This document shows, in pieces, positions 28,060-37,091 of a stretch of 64,000 bases of DNA. The position numbers and the translations under genes were made by a program. How positions within the stretch are numbered: the first letter of the stretch is position 1; every line of letters starts with the position of its first letter. The notes beneath the pieces were generated by a model. It searched no databases. It had not been told where the DNA came from and was given only the letters and a program-made list of their open reading frames with translations. This stretch comes from Ignavibacteriales bacterium. Its GTDB lineage: Bacteria; Bacteroidota; Ignavibacteria; Ignavibacteriales; Ignavibacteriaceae. Where the stretch lies: contig DPRR01000016.1 in assembly GCA_003538625.1 (NCBI GenBank), positions 62,001-126,000 of the forward strand. The letters are read 5' to 3'.

Positions 28060-29490
28060 TTATATCACTTCAAATCTTAACCAGTTTGCTCTGCTTTTTT
28101 CGGAATAGGGCGCTCCTGCTGTAAAAATAATAAGATCACCCTTTTTTGCAAGATGATAATCCAGGATGGATTCTTTTGCATCATCAATTGCTAAATGTTC
28201 TTTATCAATTTTTTCTCTGTAAATAGATGTTATGCCCCAATACAATGAAAGATTGTTCATTGTTTCAAAACTATTTGAGATTGCAATTATTTTTGATTCA
28301 GGTCTATACTTAGAAATAATTCTGGCTGTTCGTCCTTTAAAAGTAAAGACAACAATTGCCTGCGCATTAATTTGTCTGCTTATCTCTACAATCGCTTTCC
28401 CTACAGAATCAAACATATTTTCCTGAAGGTTATCCGGTTTGATAAAATAATTTTTTACTCCGTCTTCCAAATGCATCTCAGCATTTTTAATTATATCATT
28501 CATCATCAATACGGTTGGAGCAGGAAATTTTCCAATAGATGTTTCAGCGCTTAACATAACAACATCAGTTCCATCCCATACAGCATTAGCTACATCAGAA
28601 GCTTCAGCACGAGTTGGTACCGGCGAATTTATCATAGATTCCAGCATTTGAGTTGCTGTAATTACTAATTTTCCTGTAGCATTACATTGTTTAATTATTG
28701 ATTTCTGCAATACCGGAACAACTTGAGGAGGCATTTCAACTCCAAGATCACCTCTTGCAATCATAATACCATCTGCCGCATTAATAATTTCAGAAAGACT
28801 ATCTACAGCTTCTTTTTTTTCTATCTTAGCAATAACAGGTACATCTTTCCCTTGTTCTTTGAGCCAATTTTTTAGTTGTAGAATGTCATCTTTACTGCGA
28901 ACAAATGATAATGCTATAAAATCAATACGATGTTTTAAAACAAAGTTCAGATCTTGAAAATCTTTTTCGGTTAAAGAAGGTGTTGATAATTTCATCCCCG
29001 GCAAATTCATCCCCTTTTTAGGAGTCAAAATTCCGCCATTAATAATGGTACAAATCAGAGAATTATTTTTTTTCTCTTTTACCGATAATTTTATTAGTCC
29101 GTCATTAATTAAAATCTGGTTTCCGATTTCAGCATCATCAACCAGATGCTTGTACGAAGTTGAAATTATCTTTTCGCTGCCTTTTATGTCTTCTGTAGTT
29201 ATCTCAATTTCGTTACCAGTTTCCAGAATCACACTTGATTTCTCAAGTTCGCCAATCCTGATTTTTGGTCCCTGAACATCAACAAGCACAGCAAGGGGAG
29301 TGTTCTCTTCTACACAAGCGGTATGAACCGAATTAAATATTTGCTCAAAAAATTCATAAGAGCCGTGAGAAAGATTTAGTCTAACACCATCAATTCCTGC
29401 AGTGATTAACTTCCGTATTGTTTCAACATCATTTGTAGCAGGACCAAGAGTTGCAAGTATTTTTGTCCTGGCTATTAATTCCTTTTCCAT
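28060..29490 (-). CDS. pyk: Pyruvate kinase
   Basis: Converts phosphoenolpyruvate and ADP to pyruvate and ATP. At 476 residues it has the N-terminal barrel start RTKILATLGPATNDVETI, the signature IAKIEKKEAV with its catalytic lysine, the metal and substrate motif GIMIARGDLGVEMP, and TATQMLESM. The C-terminal allosteric domain is complete (about 350-476), with FTFKGRTARIISKYRP. It is in the middle of a tight operon, 2 bases after the protease gene. Confidence 0.96.
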   Translation of the reverse strand: MEKELIARTKILATLGPATNDVETIRKLITAGIDGVRLNLSHGSYEFFEQIFNSVHTACVEENTPLAVLVDVQGPKIRIGELEKSSVILETGNEIEITTEDIKGSEKIISTSYKHLVDDAEIGNQILINDGLIKLSVKEKKNNSLICTIINGGILTPKKGMNLPGMKLSTPSLTEKDFQDLNFVLKHRIDFIALSFVRSKDDILQLKNWLKEQGKDVPVIAKIEKKEAVDSLSEIINAADGIMIARGDLGVEMPPQVVPVLQKSIIKQCNATGKLVITATQMLESMINSPVPTRAEASDVANAVWDGTDVVMLSAETSIGKFPAPTVLMMNDIIKNAEMHLEDGVKNYFIKPDNLQENMFDSVGKAIVEISRQINAQAIVVFTFKGRTARIISKYRPESKIIAISNSFETMNNLSLYWGITSIYREKIDKEHLAIDDAKESILDYHLAKKGDLIIFTAGAPYSEKSRANWLRFEVI

Positions 29491-29492
29491 GG

Positions 29493-32015
29493 TTATTTCT
29501 TACTTCTTTTCCGTGGAACTTTATTTCCATTTTTTTTAATTACTGATTCTTTTGAATTTTTTGACTGTGAGCTTTTATGTTCTTCACCATTGTTCCTGAT
29601 TTTAACTGCCCGTGATTTTGCATATAACTCCTGTATTTTCTTTTCTACAAGATAAAAGACAGTTCCTACCGGGTATCCTTTTTCAGATTTAATTCCAGCC
29701 TTTACACCACAAAGAATCTCGATACCTTCTTCAACACGGGTAATAGGATAGATATGAAATTTTTTTTGTTTAACAGCCAGAATCACATCTTCACGAAGCA
29801 TAAGGTCATCAACATTTTGGATCGGAATAATTACGCCTTGATTCCCGCTAAGTCCATTCAATTTACAAATATCAAAAAAGCCTTCTATCTTTTCATTTAC
29901 TCCCCCAATTGGCTGTACATCTCCTTTTTGATTAAGTGATCCTGTAACTGCAATAGATTGCTTTATAGGCAAGCCGGATAATGTAGAAAGAAGAGCAAAA
30001 ATTTCTGTGCAGGATGCGCTGTCGCCGTCAACCATTCCATAAGATTGTTCAAATACCAGATTAGCATTAAAGGAGAGTGGCTGATCCTGACCAAAGGTTT
30101 CTTTAAAATATCCTGAGATGATTAAAACTCCCTTGTTGTAATGTCTTCCGCTCATTCCGGCTTCGCGTTCAACATTAATTATTGTTCCGCTGCCAAGTGA
30201 AACAGTTGCAGTTATTCTTGTTGGTCTTCCGAATGAATAAAAATCAGCATTATAAACTGCAAGACCGTTTATCTGTCCAACTCTTTCACCAACTGTATCT
30301 ATTAAGAAAGTTTTATTCTCAAACATTTCAGTTACTTTATCCTCAAGCATTCCATGTCTCTCTCGTGCTAGTTGATATGCTTTTTCTACATGAGCTGAAG
30401 ACACAATATCAAATCCATCATCCGATGCCCAAAAACTTGCTTCTCTTGCTATGTCCGCAATTTTTGAAAAACGTAATGTAAGCTTATTTCGTCTTCCAGC
30501 TAATATTGCACTGATCTCTAACAAATAGGCAATTGCAGATTTATCAAATTCTTTAAGTTTTTCTTCCTTTATTAATTTTTTAATCACCTGTACATATTCA
30601 ACAATTACATTATCGCTGCGAAAAATTTCATAATCAAAATCGGCTTTAACTTTAAACATTTTCTTAAAATCATATTCACGTTCACTCAAATAACCATAGA
30701 TCATCTGGCTGCCGATTAAAATAACTTTAGTATCAATATCAATTGGCTGTGGTTTTATGGATGTTGAAGCCATAGTCAAATGATACGGGGATTCCTGTAT
30801 TTCTAATTTATTGTAAGTAAGAATTCGCTTTAATGATTTCCATACACCGGGTTCTTCGAATAAATGCATTACATTTAAAACTAAATAACCTCCATTGGCA
30901 CGCAGCATTGAACCGGATTTTATATTTGTAAAATCACTGTACCAATTGCCTTTTCCGTCACTTACTTTCTCAATGGTTCCAAAAAGATTTGTAAAATTTG
31001 GGTTAGTCTCGATAATTACCGGGCACTCGGTCGTCTCTGAATTATCAAGTATAATATTCAGATCATAGTCGCGGAAGTAGTCAATTAACATACCTTCCTG
31101 AGTAATTTCACCTTCGGGTTTAACACCTTTAAAAATCTGAATGTTGTCTAAAATATTTTCTTCAACAAGATTAAGATGTTCTAGTACAGAATTTGAATTA
31201 TACTTTTCTTTTAAGCCTTCAAAAATTCCAAGTACAATAACTTCCGCGCTGTCCTTCTCAAGTTTCTGAAGCTTTTCCTGAAATTCCTGACTTATTTTTA
31301 ATCCTTTTTTGAATATGATCTGCAATTTTGGTTGATGTCCATTATAATCAAGTACAATTTTCTGTGCATCTTCTTTAGTTAATTTTTTTTGTTTAATTAA
31401 TTCTTCAAGTTGAAAAACCGGAACAGGCTGCCCTTCAATTAAAGGAATTATATCAGGTCTTATTTGATCACCAACACGAATTTGTCCGAGAGAAAATCCA
31501 TTCTTTCTCAATTCCTTATCAAATGAATCCATTAACTCCTGTTCTTTTTGGTTATATTCATCCACAATATTTTTTTTGCGGGAAAGATACAAATCACCTT
31601 CAAGTGCAATAGGAATTCTTTGCTTTAATACCTCAATCGCAGCATTTAAATCCTGTTTAAATTCCTTTGCCTGTCCTTTACTAAACTTTATAAGCAAAGG
31701 CTGATCGGGATCACGAAAATTATTCACATATGCATAGTCATAAAGCCGCGGACAATCAGAACTTATTTTTTCAAGCATTTGTTTTACAGTTGTTGCTTTA
31801 CCTGATCCTGAGAGCCCGGCAATATAAATATTATATCCGGGCGCGCGTAAATCAACGCCCATTCGGATAGCTTTGAGTGCACGCTCCTGCCCTAATATTC
31901 CTTCAATTGGATCAACATCATCGGTAGATTCAAAAGAAAATATATTTGGATTACATTTCCACCTTAGTTCTTCAGGTTTTAGTTCTTTATGTTTGAGAGG
32001 TTTTGGAGTTGCCAT
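29493..32015 (-). CDS. LonH/LonB-like ATP-dependent protease
   Basis: An 840-residue protein with an N-terminal AAA part (Walker A GLSGSGKAT near 67-75) carrying a helical insertion (about 130-320) and a C-terminal Lon proteolytic domain. The catalytic dyad is S666 in GDSASC and K709 in GGVNEKIEGF; the spacing of 43 residues equals that of E. coli Lon. The ordering and length match the YcbZ/LonH class (Lon protease AAA_32), not classical LonA. The lysine- and serine-rich tail after about 805 is disordered. Divergent from the class V aminotransferase gene. Confidence 0.9.
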   Translation of the reverse strand: MATPKPLKHKELKPEELRWKCNPNIFSFESTDDVDPIEGILGQERALKAIRMGVDLRAPGYNIYIAGLSGSGKATTVKQMLEKISSDCPRLYDYAYVNNFRDPDQPLLIKFSKGQAKEFKQDLNAAIEVLKQRIPIALEGDLYLSRKKNIVDEYNQKEQELMDSFDKELRKNGFSLGQIRVGDQIRPDIIPLIEGQPVPVFQLEELIKQKKLTKEDAQKIVLDYNGHQPKLQIIFKKGLKISQEFQEKLQKLEKDSAEVIVLGIFEGLKEKYNSNSVLEHLNLVEENILDNIQIFKGVKPEGEITQEGMLIDYFRDYDLNIILDNSETTECPVIIETNPNFTNLFGTIEKVSDGKGNWYSDFTNIKSGSMLRANGGYLVLNVMHLFEEPGVWKSLKRILTYNKLEIQESPYHLTMASTSIKPQPIDIDTKVILIGSQMIYGYLSEREYDFKKMFKVKADFDYEIFRSDNVIVEYVQVIKKLIKEEKLKEFDKSAIAYLLEISAILAGRRNKLTLRFSKIADIAREASFWASDDGFDIVSSAHVEKAYQLARERHGMLEDKVTEMFENKTFLIDTVGERVGQINGLAVYNADFYSFGRPTRITATVSLGSGTIINVEREAGMSGRHYNKGVLIISGYFKETFGQDQPLSFNANLVFEQSYGMVDGDSASCTEIFALLSTLSGLPIKQSIAVTGSLNQKGDVQPIGGVNEKIEGFFDICKLNGLSGNQGVIIPIQNVDDLMLREDVILAVKQKKFHIYPITRVEEGIEILCGVKAGIKSEKGYPVGTVFYLVEKKIQELYAKSRAVKIRNNGEEHKSSQSKNSKESVIKKNGNKVPRKRSKK

Positions 32016-32106
32016 ATTTTGCCTGTAAATGATTAATAGTAGAAGAGATATAATTCATTCTTATTTTTGTATTGAAAACTAATTAAACTATAAGCGAATT
32101 TCAAAG

Positions 32107-33234
32107 ATGAACATAACAGATGTACGTAATAATTTCCCTTATCTTAAAAACGGTATTATTTATTTTAATCATGCTTCAACCGGTCCGGTTTCAACACTGG
32201 TAGCAAACAGGCTGACAAATCTTTTGAGTGAAAAAAGTGAGAGCAAAATTGATGACTACTCATCTTTTCTTAAAGTTGTTGATGAAACTAAAAAAATGCT
32301 GGCAGATATGCTCAATTGCGATGCAGATAGAATAGCATTTGTCGATAATACCTCAAATGGATTGAATATTCTTGCACAAAGTATTGATTGGAAAAAAGGT
32401 GATAGAATATTATTGAATGATATTGAATTCCCTGCGAATGTGTATCCGTTTCTTAATCTAAAAAGATCGGGAGTTGAAATTGATTTTGTCAAATCAGAAA
32501 ACGGAATTGTAACCGCTGATCAAATCATTAATTCTATCAGACCCGAAACAAAATTGGTTTCTGTAAGTTTCGTCCAATTTCTTTCTGGTTATAAAATTGA
32601 TTTGGAAAAAATTGGAAATTATTGCAGGGCAAATAAAGTTATTTTTTGTGTTGATGGTATTCAGGGGATTGGTGCAATAAGGCTTGACGTGAAAAAATGC
32701 AAAATAGATTTTCTTTCGTGCGGAACACAAAAGTGGCTTCTGGGAATGCAAGGTTTGGCTTTTATTTATATTGATGAGGATTTTCAGAAAAAGATGAATC
32801 CTGCAAATGTCGGTTGGCTATCCGTAATAAACGCGTGGGAGCTATTAGATTACAAATTAGAACTTAAAACTTCCGCAAATGTTTTTCAGGGCGGCACTTT
32901 AAATTCTTTTGGAATTTATGCTTTTAATTCCTCTTTAAACTTGTTTAAAGAATTTGGTTTTGATAAAATTGAGTCGGTTGTTTTATCAAACACAAAATAT
33001 TTTATTAGCAAACTTAAAAATATTGGATTAGATTGTCTGTTATCAGATTGTGCTGATGGAGAATTAGCAGGGATAGTTTCAATCAAACCAAAAAATCCTG
33101 AAGTAATATTTGAGCAATTAGAAAAGAAAAAAATTATATGTTCAATAAGAGAAGGGTTAATAAGATTTGCACCACATTTCTACAACACTAATCAGGAGAT
33201 TGATATAGTAGTTGAGGAATTACAAAAAATTTGA
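32107..33234 (+). CDS. Class V aminotransferase (cysteine desulfurase-like fold)
   Basis: A fold-type I PLP enzyme of 375 residues. The PLP lysine is K209 in CGTQKWLLG, and the aspartate that holds the pyridine nitrogen is in VIFCVDGIQGIGA. The N-terminus FPYLKNGIIYFNHASTGP is typical of class V members. The conserved cysteine loop of SufS/IscS is not evident in the C-terminal third, so sulfur transfer is not supported. The true reaction is unknown. The gene is divergent from the Lon-like protease gene. Confidence 0.8.
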   Translation: MNITDVRNNFPYLKNGIIYFNHASTGPVSTLVANRLTNLLSEKSESKIDDYSSFLKVVDETKKMLADMLNCDADRIAFVDNTSNGLNILAQSIDWKKGDRILLNDIEFPANVYPFLNLKRSGVEIDFVKSENGIVTADQIINSIRPETKLVSVSFVQFLSGYKIDLEKIGNYCRANKVIFCVDGIQGIGAIRLDVKKCKIDFLSCGTQKWLLGMQGLAFIYIDEDFQKKMNPANVGWLSVINAWELLDYKLELKTSANVFQGGTLNSFGIYAFNSSLNLFKEFGFDKIESVVLSNTKYFISKLKNIGLDCLLSDCADGELAGIVSIKPKNPEVIFEQLEKKKIICSIREGLIRFAPHFYNTNQEIDIVVEELQKI

Positions 33235-33267
33235 ATATCTTTATATAATTAAAATATGGTTTGAAAT

Positions 33268-33813
33268 ATGAAAAAATTTTATAGCGTCATAGTTTTTTTG
33301 TTATTCGTTTTAGTGTTTTCTGCAAGTTTGGTAAATGCACAAAACAATAAACAGGAATTGAGAATTAGTCCCAAAGCAGAAGTTATGCAAACCGTTGGTT
33401 TTACAGACGTTCGAATAATTTACAGCAGACCTGGCGTGAAAGGCAGAGTTGTTTGGGGCAAACTTGTTCCCTATGATGCAGTTTGGCGGGCAGGCGCCAA
33501 TGAAGCTACTAAAATTTCTTTTTCAACCGATGTAATTGTTGAAGGGAAAAAATTGAAGAAAGGTTCCTACAGTTTTTTTGCTATTCCGGGAAAAAATGAA
33601 TGGACATTAATCTTTAATAAAGTAGCAGACCAATGGGGAGCATTTACCTACAATGAATCAGAAGATGCATTACGAGTTAAAGTAAAACCAGAAAAAGCAG
33701 TTTGGCAGGAATGGTTATCCTACACCATTAACAAAGCTTCGGATAATTCCGCTGTTATAAGACTTGAGTGGGAGAAGGTCAAGATTCCATTTAAAATCGA
33801 AGTAAAATTATAA
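33268..33813 (+). CDS. Exported DUF2911 protein
   Basis: A 181-residue protein with a signal peptide (about 1-24, ending VNAQ). The rest is a DUF2911 domain recognised by IIYSRPGVKGRVVWGKLVPYD, AVWRAGANEATKISFSTDV and GSYSFFAIPGKNEWTLIFNK. The family is common in Bacteroidota and of unknown function, predicted periplasmic and beta-rich. It follows the aminotransferase by 33 bases and ends 2 bases from a convergent gene. Confidence 0.88.
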   Translation: MKKFYSVIVFLLFVLVFSASLVNAQNNKQELRISPKAEVMQTVGFTDVRIIYSRPGVKGRVVWGKLVPYDAVWRAGANEATKISFSTDVIVEGKKLKKGSYSFFAIPGKNEWTLIFNKVADQWGAFTYNESEDALRVKVKPEKAVWQEWLSYTINKASDNSAVIRLEWEKVKIPFKIEVKL

Positions 33814-33814
33814 T

Positions 33815-35011
33815 CTAATTATTATGTTCTAACTTTAATGGGTATAAAACTAAATAGCTGTTTAGTATAAAAAAGGGTAAAATCATTGTTAAGTATTTTT
33901 CCCAAACCTGATATGAAATTGGCATTATTATCAGGAATAAAATCCAGAGTAAAATAAAAATCATTTCTTTATTACTAGATTTTGTTTTAACAGATAAATA
34001 AAATCTTTTCACTATTTCTGTATTGATATAACATCCGGCTAAAAGCAAACCAAAAAGAATAATTTTTAACCAGAGAGTATTGTATCCAAGTAAATTTGAA
34101 AATACCTGGTGAACAAATCCTACGGTTTTATAATCTGTAAACTCTAAAGTAGCTTCAGAAGGTTTGATAGGAAAAAAAGTTAAGATTATGGTAAACAAGA
34201 ACGCGATCATAAAACTCGGGAAAATGAACTTAATCTTTTTCAAAAACATAAATGCTATGGGAAAAACATAGATAAAAGAAAAAGTTAAATAAGTGTTTAT
34301 ATAATCTATATTATAAAAAGATGAATTGACGACAATCCACTTCTCAATTCCGCTAACCGGGGAGATGTTTTTCCATATTATAAATAATCCGAACAATGGG
34401 AATAGTGTTATTATAGAAGCAAAAATATTCTTCCTGCTAATTATCTTTTCATTTTTATAATTTAACGCTGAATATACGATGACCGATACCGGGATAATGA
34501 CTGCATATTGTCTGCAAAGAATTGCCAGCACTCCAAAAATTGTGTAAAAATAAAATTTATTTTTTATGAATGATATGACTGCCGCAAGTATGAGCAAGAT
34601 GGTCAACATATCAGTAAAAACGAAAACACTTGTACCAAAGAAATATGGATTTATAATTACTAATAATGAAAGCAAAATTGCATGAGTTTTTTTGCTAACG
34701 AATAAACTAAACATGTAGTAAACTAATTGCCAGGTTATAAACGAAACAATTAATGTTAAAATTCTTAAACTGTCTGTTGAAGCAGTGAAAATCTTGGCCC
34801 AGAGAGCATAGAACATATAGAAAAATGGCGGAGTGACTTCAGGGTAATCTTTAATTGTATCAAACGTAAAATTATCGGCAAATAATTTTATTGTTTCAAC
34901 TATGTGTCGTTCATCTCCACGAAAAGGAAGTCTGATAGAAATGATTCCGATTAATGTTAAGGAAATAAGTGAAAATGCAAACCAAATATAGTAGGGTTTA
35001 ATTTTATTCAT
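33815..35011 (-). CDS. Polytopic membrane glycosyltransferase-like protein (GT-C fold)
   Basis: A 398-residue membrane protein with about ten hydrophobic segments. The first periplasmic loop contains RGDERHIVETIKLF and DYPEVTPPFFYMFYALW, an acidic-pair-then-proline pattern typical of GT-C transferases that use polyprenyl-phosphate sugars. The segment CRQYAVIIP further on resembles the RQTN region of ALG10-type glucosyltransferases, but this likeness is slight. The likely role is addition of sugar to a surface glycan or lipid. Phosphomannomutase is encoded immediately upstream on the same strand. Confidence 0.6.
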   Translation of the reverse strand: MNKIKPYYIWFAFSLISLTLIGIISIRLPFRGDERHIVETIKLFADNFTFDTIKDYPEVTPPFFYMFYALWAKIFTASTDSLRILTLIVSFITWQLVYYMFSLFVSKKTHAILLSLLVIINPYFFGTSVFVFTDMLTILLILAAVISFIKNKFYFYTIFGVLAILCRQYAVIIPVSVIVYSALNYKNEKIISRKNIFASIITLFPLFGLFIIWKNISPVSGIEKWIVVNSSFYNIDYINTYLTFSFIYVFPIAFMFLKKIKFIFPSFMIAFLFTIILTFFPIKPSEATLEFTDYKTVGFVHQVFSNLLGYNTLWLKIILFGLLLAGCYINTEIVKRFYLSVKTKSSNKEMIFILLWILFLIIMPISYQVWEKYLTMILPFFILNSYLVLYPLKLEHNN

Positions 35012-35063
35012 TATAAGTTATTAGTGCAGCAATCAATGGGTTGATGGCTGCACTACAAATCTG

Positions 35064-36410
35064 TTACGCTCTAATATGCTCCAATAATTTTTTTGTTTTT
35101 TCTTCCATTAATAAAACATCACCTTTAGATTCAACATTTAATCTAATTATCGGTTCTGTATTTGACATTCGCAGATTAAATCTCCAGTTATCATATTCAA
35201 CACTTAAACCATCTACTCTTTCGATTTTACCATCAGAATATATTTTTTCAATCTCTTCAATTTTTTTTGCGGGATCAGCAATTGTAGAATTAATTTCACC
35301 TGAACAAGGAAAATTTGCAATCATTCCCTCAACATGTTCACTAAGAGGTTGATCATCTTCGGAAATAAGCTGCATAATTAATAAAAAAGGAATCATACCA
35401 CTATCTGAATATGCATTATCCCTGAAGTAATGATGCGCCGACATTTCACCGCCATAAATTGAATTTACTTCACGCATTTTTTGTTTAATGAATGCATGAC
35501 CGCTCTTTGATTCAACAGCAACGCCTTTGCCTTTTTCAACAATATCAAGCGTGTTCCAAACTAATCTAGGATCGTGTACGATTCTTTCACCAGGAAATTT
35601 TTTTAATATGGACTTTGCAAGTAATCCAACGATATAATATCCTTCGATAAAACTCCCTTTTTCGTCAAAGAAAAAACATCTGTCATAATCTCCATCCCAG
35701 GCAACACCAAGATCTGCATTATTTTTAAGCACGGCATCAATAGTTGGCTTTCTATTTTCAATTAGTAATGGATTTGGAACACCGTTTGGGAATTCAGAAT
35801 CAGGTTCATTAAAAACTTTTATCATTTTTATTGGCAATCTGGATTCAATTGCATTAATTGAAAGTCCTGCACAGCCATTGCCGGCATTTACAACAACTTT
35901 TAATGGTTTAATTTTATGTGGATCATAAAACTTACTTAAGTTGTTTATAAATGCTTCCATAATATCTATCTGTTCAACAGATCCTTTATCGGAATTAATT
36001 TCACCAATTTCATTTTTTAGAATCATTTTTTCAATAACATTTAATCCCGAATCATATCCAACCGGAACAGAATCTCTTTTAACGAATTTCATTCCATTAT
36101 ATTCAGGTGGATTATGGCTTGCTGTTATCATAATTCCTCCATCGGCATCCAGATAGGGAGTAGAAAAGTAAATCATTTCGGTTCCGCATAATCCAATATT
36201 TATAACATTGGTTCCTGCATCAGTTAAACCTTTTATTAAGGCGTCTGAAATTTCTAAAGAGGATTTTCTTACATCATAACCAACAATAACTTTTTTTGCA
36301 CTAATGTATTTGGAGAATGCTCTGCCAATTTTATAAGCTAAGTCCGGGTTTAGTTCCGTTGGAACCTTTCCACGTATATCGTATGCTTTAAAAGAATTAA
36401 GTTTTTCCAT
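35064..36410 (-). CDS. Phosphomannomutase/phosphoglucomutase
   Basis: A 448-residue alpha-D-phosphohexomutase. The phosphoserine is S98 in TASHNPPEYNGMKF, the metal loop is DGDYDRCFFFD, the sugar-binding loop is GEMSAHHYFRD, and the phosphate-binding loop is RMSNTEPIIRLN. It interconverts hexose 6- and 1-phosphates for GDP-mannose or other surface sugars. ManB or AlgC would be suitable names, but sugar preference cannot be read from the sequence. It is upstream of the GT-C protein gene. Confidence 0.93.
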   Translation of the reverse strand: MEKLNSFKAYDIRGKVPTELNPDLAYKIGRAFSKYISAKKVIVGYDVRKSSLEISDALIKGLTDAGTNVINIGLCGTEMIYFSTPYLDADGGIMITASHNPPEYNGMKFVKRDSVPVGYDSGLNVIEKMILKNEIGEINSDKGSVEQIDIMEAFINNLSKFYDPHKIKPLKVVVNAGNGCAGLSINAIESRLPIKMIKVFNEPDSEFPNGVPNPLLIENRKPTIDAVLKNNADLGVAWDGDYDRCFFFDEKGSFIEGYYIVGLLAKSILKKFPGERIVHDPRLVWNTLDIVEKGKGVAVESKSGHAFIKQKMREVNSIYGGEMSAHHYFRDNAYSDSGMIPFLLIMQLISEDDQPLSEHVEGMIANFPCSGEINSTIADPAKKIEEIEKIYSDGKIERVDGLSVEYDNWRFNLRMSNTEPIIRLNVESKGDVLLMEEKTKKLLEHIRA

Positions 36411-36558
36411 ACTCGGTCCTTAATAATTAAATGATTAAATAATCCTTGAAAAATAAAAGCGTTTTTTTATGTAAAAACGTGATCTAAGTTTAATTGCAAT
36501 TTAAAGAAATTTAGGCACTGAACATCAAAATTTTTTTTTGAAAGGTACTCATTTTTCA

Positions 36559-36924
36559 ATGGACTTTTTGAATAACACTAATTACATTCGCTTAACAAAT
36601 TTTATGGAGATAGTTATCGCAAATACTGATACTATTAAGTGGCACTTCGCTAAATGTAATCACACAAAATGCAACTCGATCTTTTTGGTTCATCCGGAAG
36701 AAAATCCCGGAGATCTCGGGTTTATTTGTCCGGATTGCAGCAGAAAAATACATACATCACATATCGTTCAATGCGCAAGCTGTAAAACGGTATTAAATTT
36801 TGTACGTGCTGCACCAAATGAAGAAAAAGTTGTATTTACGGTTCCCAAATGTTCCCATTGCATCGGAACGATTGAGGATGAGTGGGAAATTGAACCTTTA
36901 TATCAACCGGATTCATACATTTAA
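36559..36924 (+). CDS. Small multi-cysteine zinc-ribbon protein, function unknown
   Basis: A 121-residue protein (from ATG 36559) with four cysteine pairs: CNHTKC, CPDC, CASC and CSHC, enough for two zinc ribbons. There is no signal peptide or transmembrane segment. The start is uncertain: TTG at 36538 and ATG at 36604 are in frame, and no clear ribosome binding site decides; the compact domain begins at about 36604. It is divergent from the phosphomannomutase gene. Possible role in nucleic-acid or protein binding; not recognised as a named family. Confidence 0.6.
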   Translation: MDFLNNTNYIRLTNFMEIVIANTDTIKWHFAKCNHTKCNSIFLVHPEENPGDLGFICPDCSRKIHTSHIVQCASCKTVLNFVRAAPNEEKVVFTVPKCSHCIGTIEDEWEIEPLYQPDSYI

Positions 36925-37091
36925 CAGATTTTAGTGCTGGAACAATTGATTTTAAGTAACTTTTAAGTCAGTTGTGAAGTTTATCCTTTTATTCGACCAT
37001 TCATAATTTGTTTGGCGCATAGAAGGATTTTTTATTTATTTTTAAAAATTGTTTTTTAGTTAACAATATTAATACATAATAAGGTGTTGTC

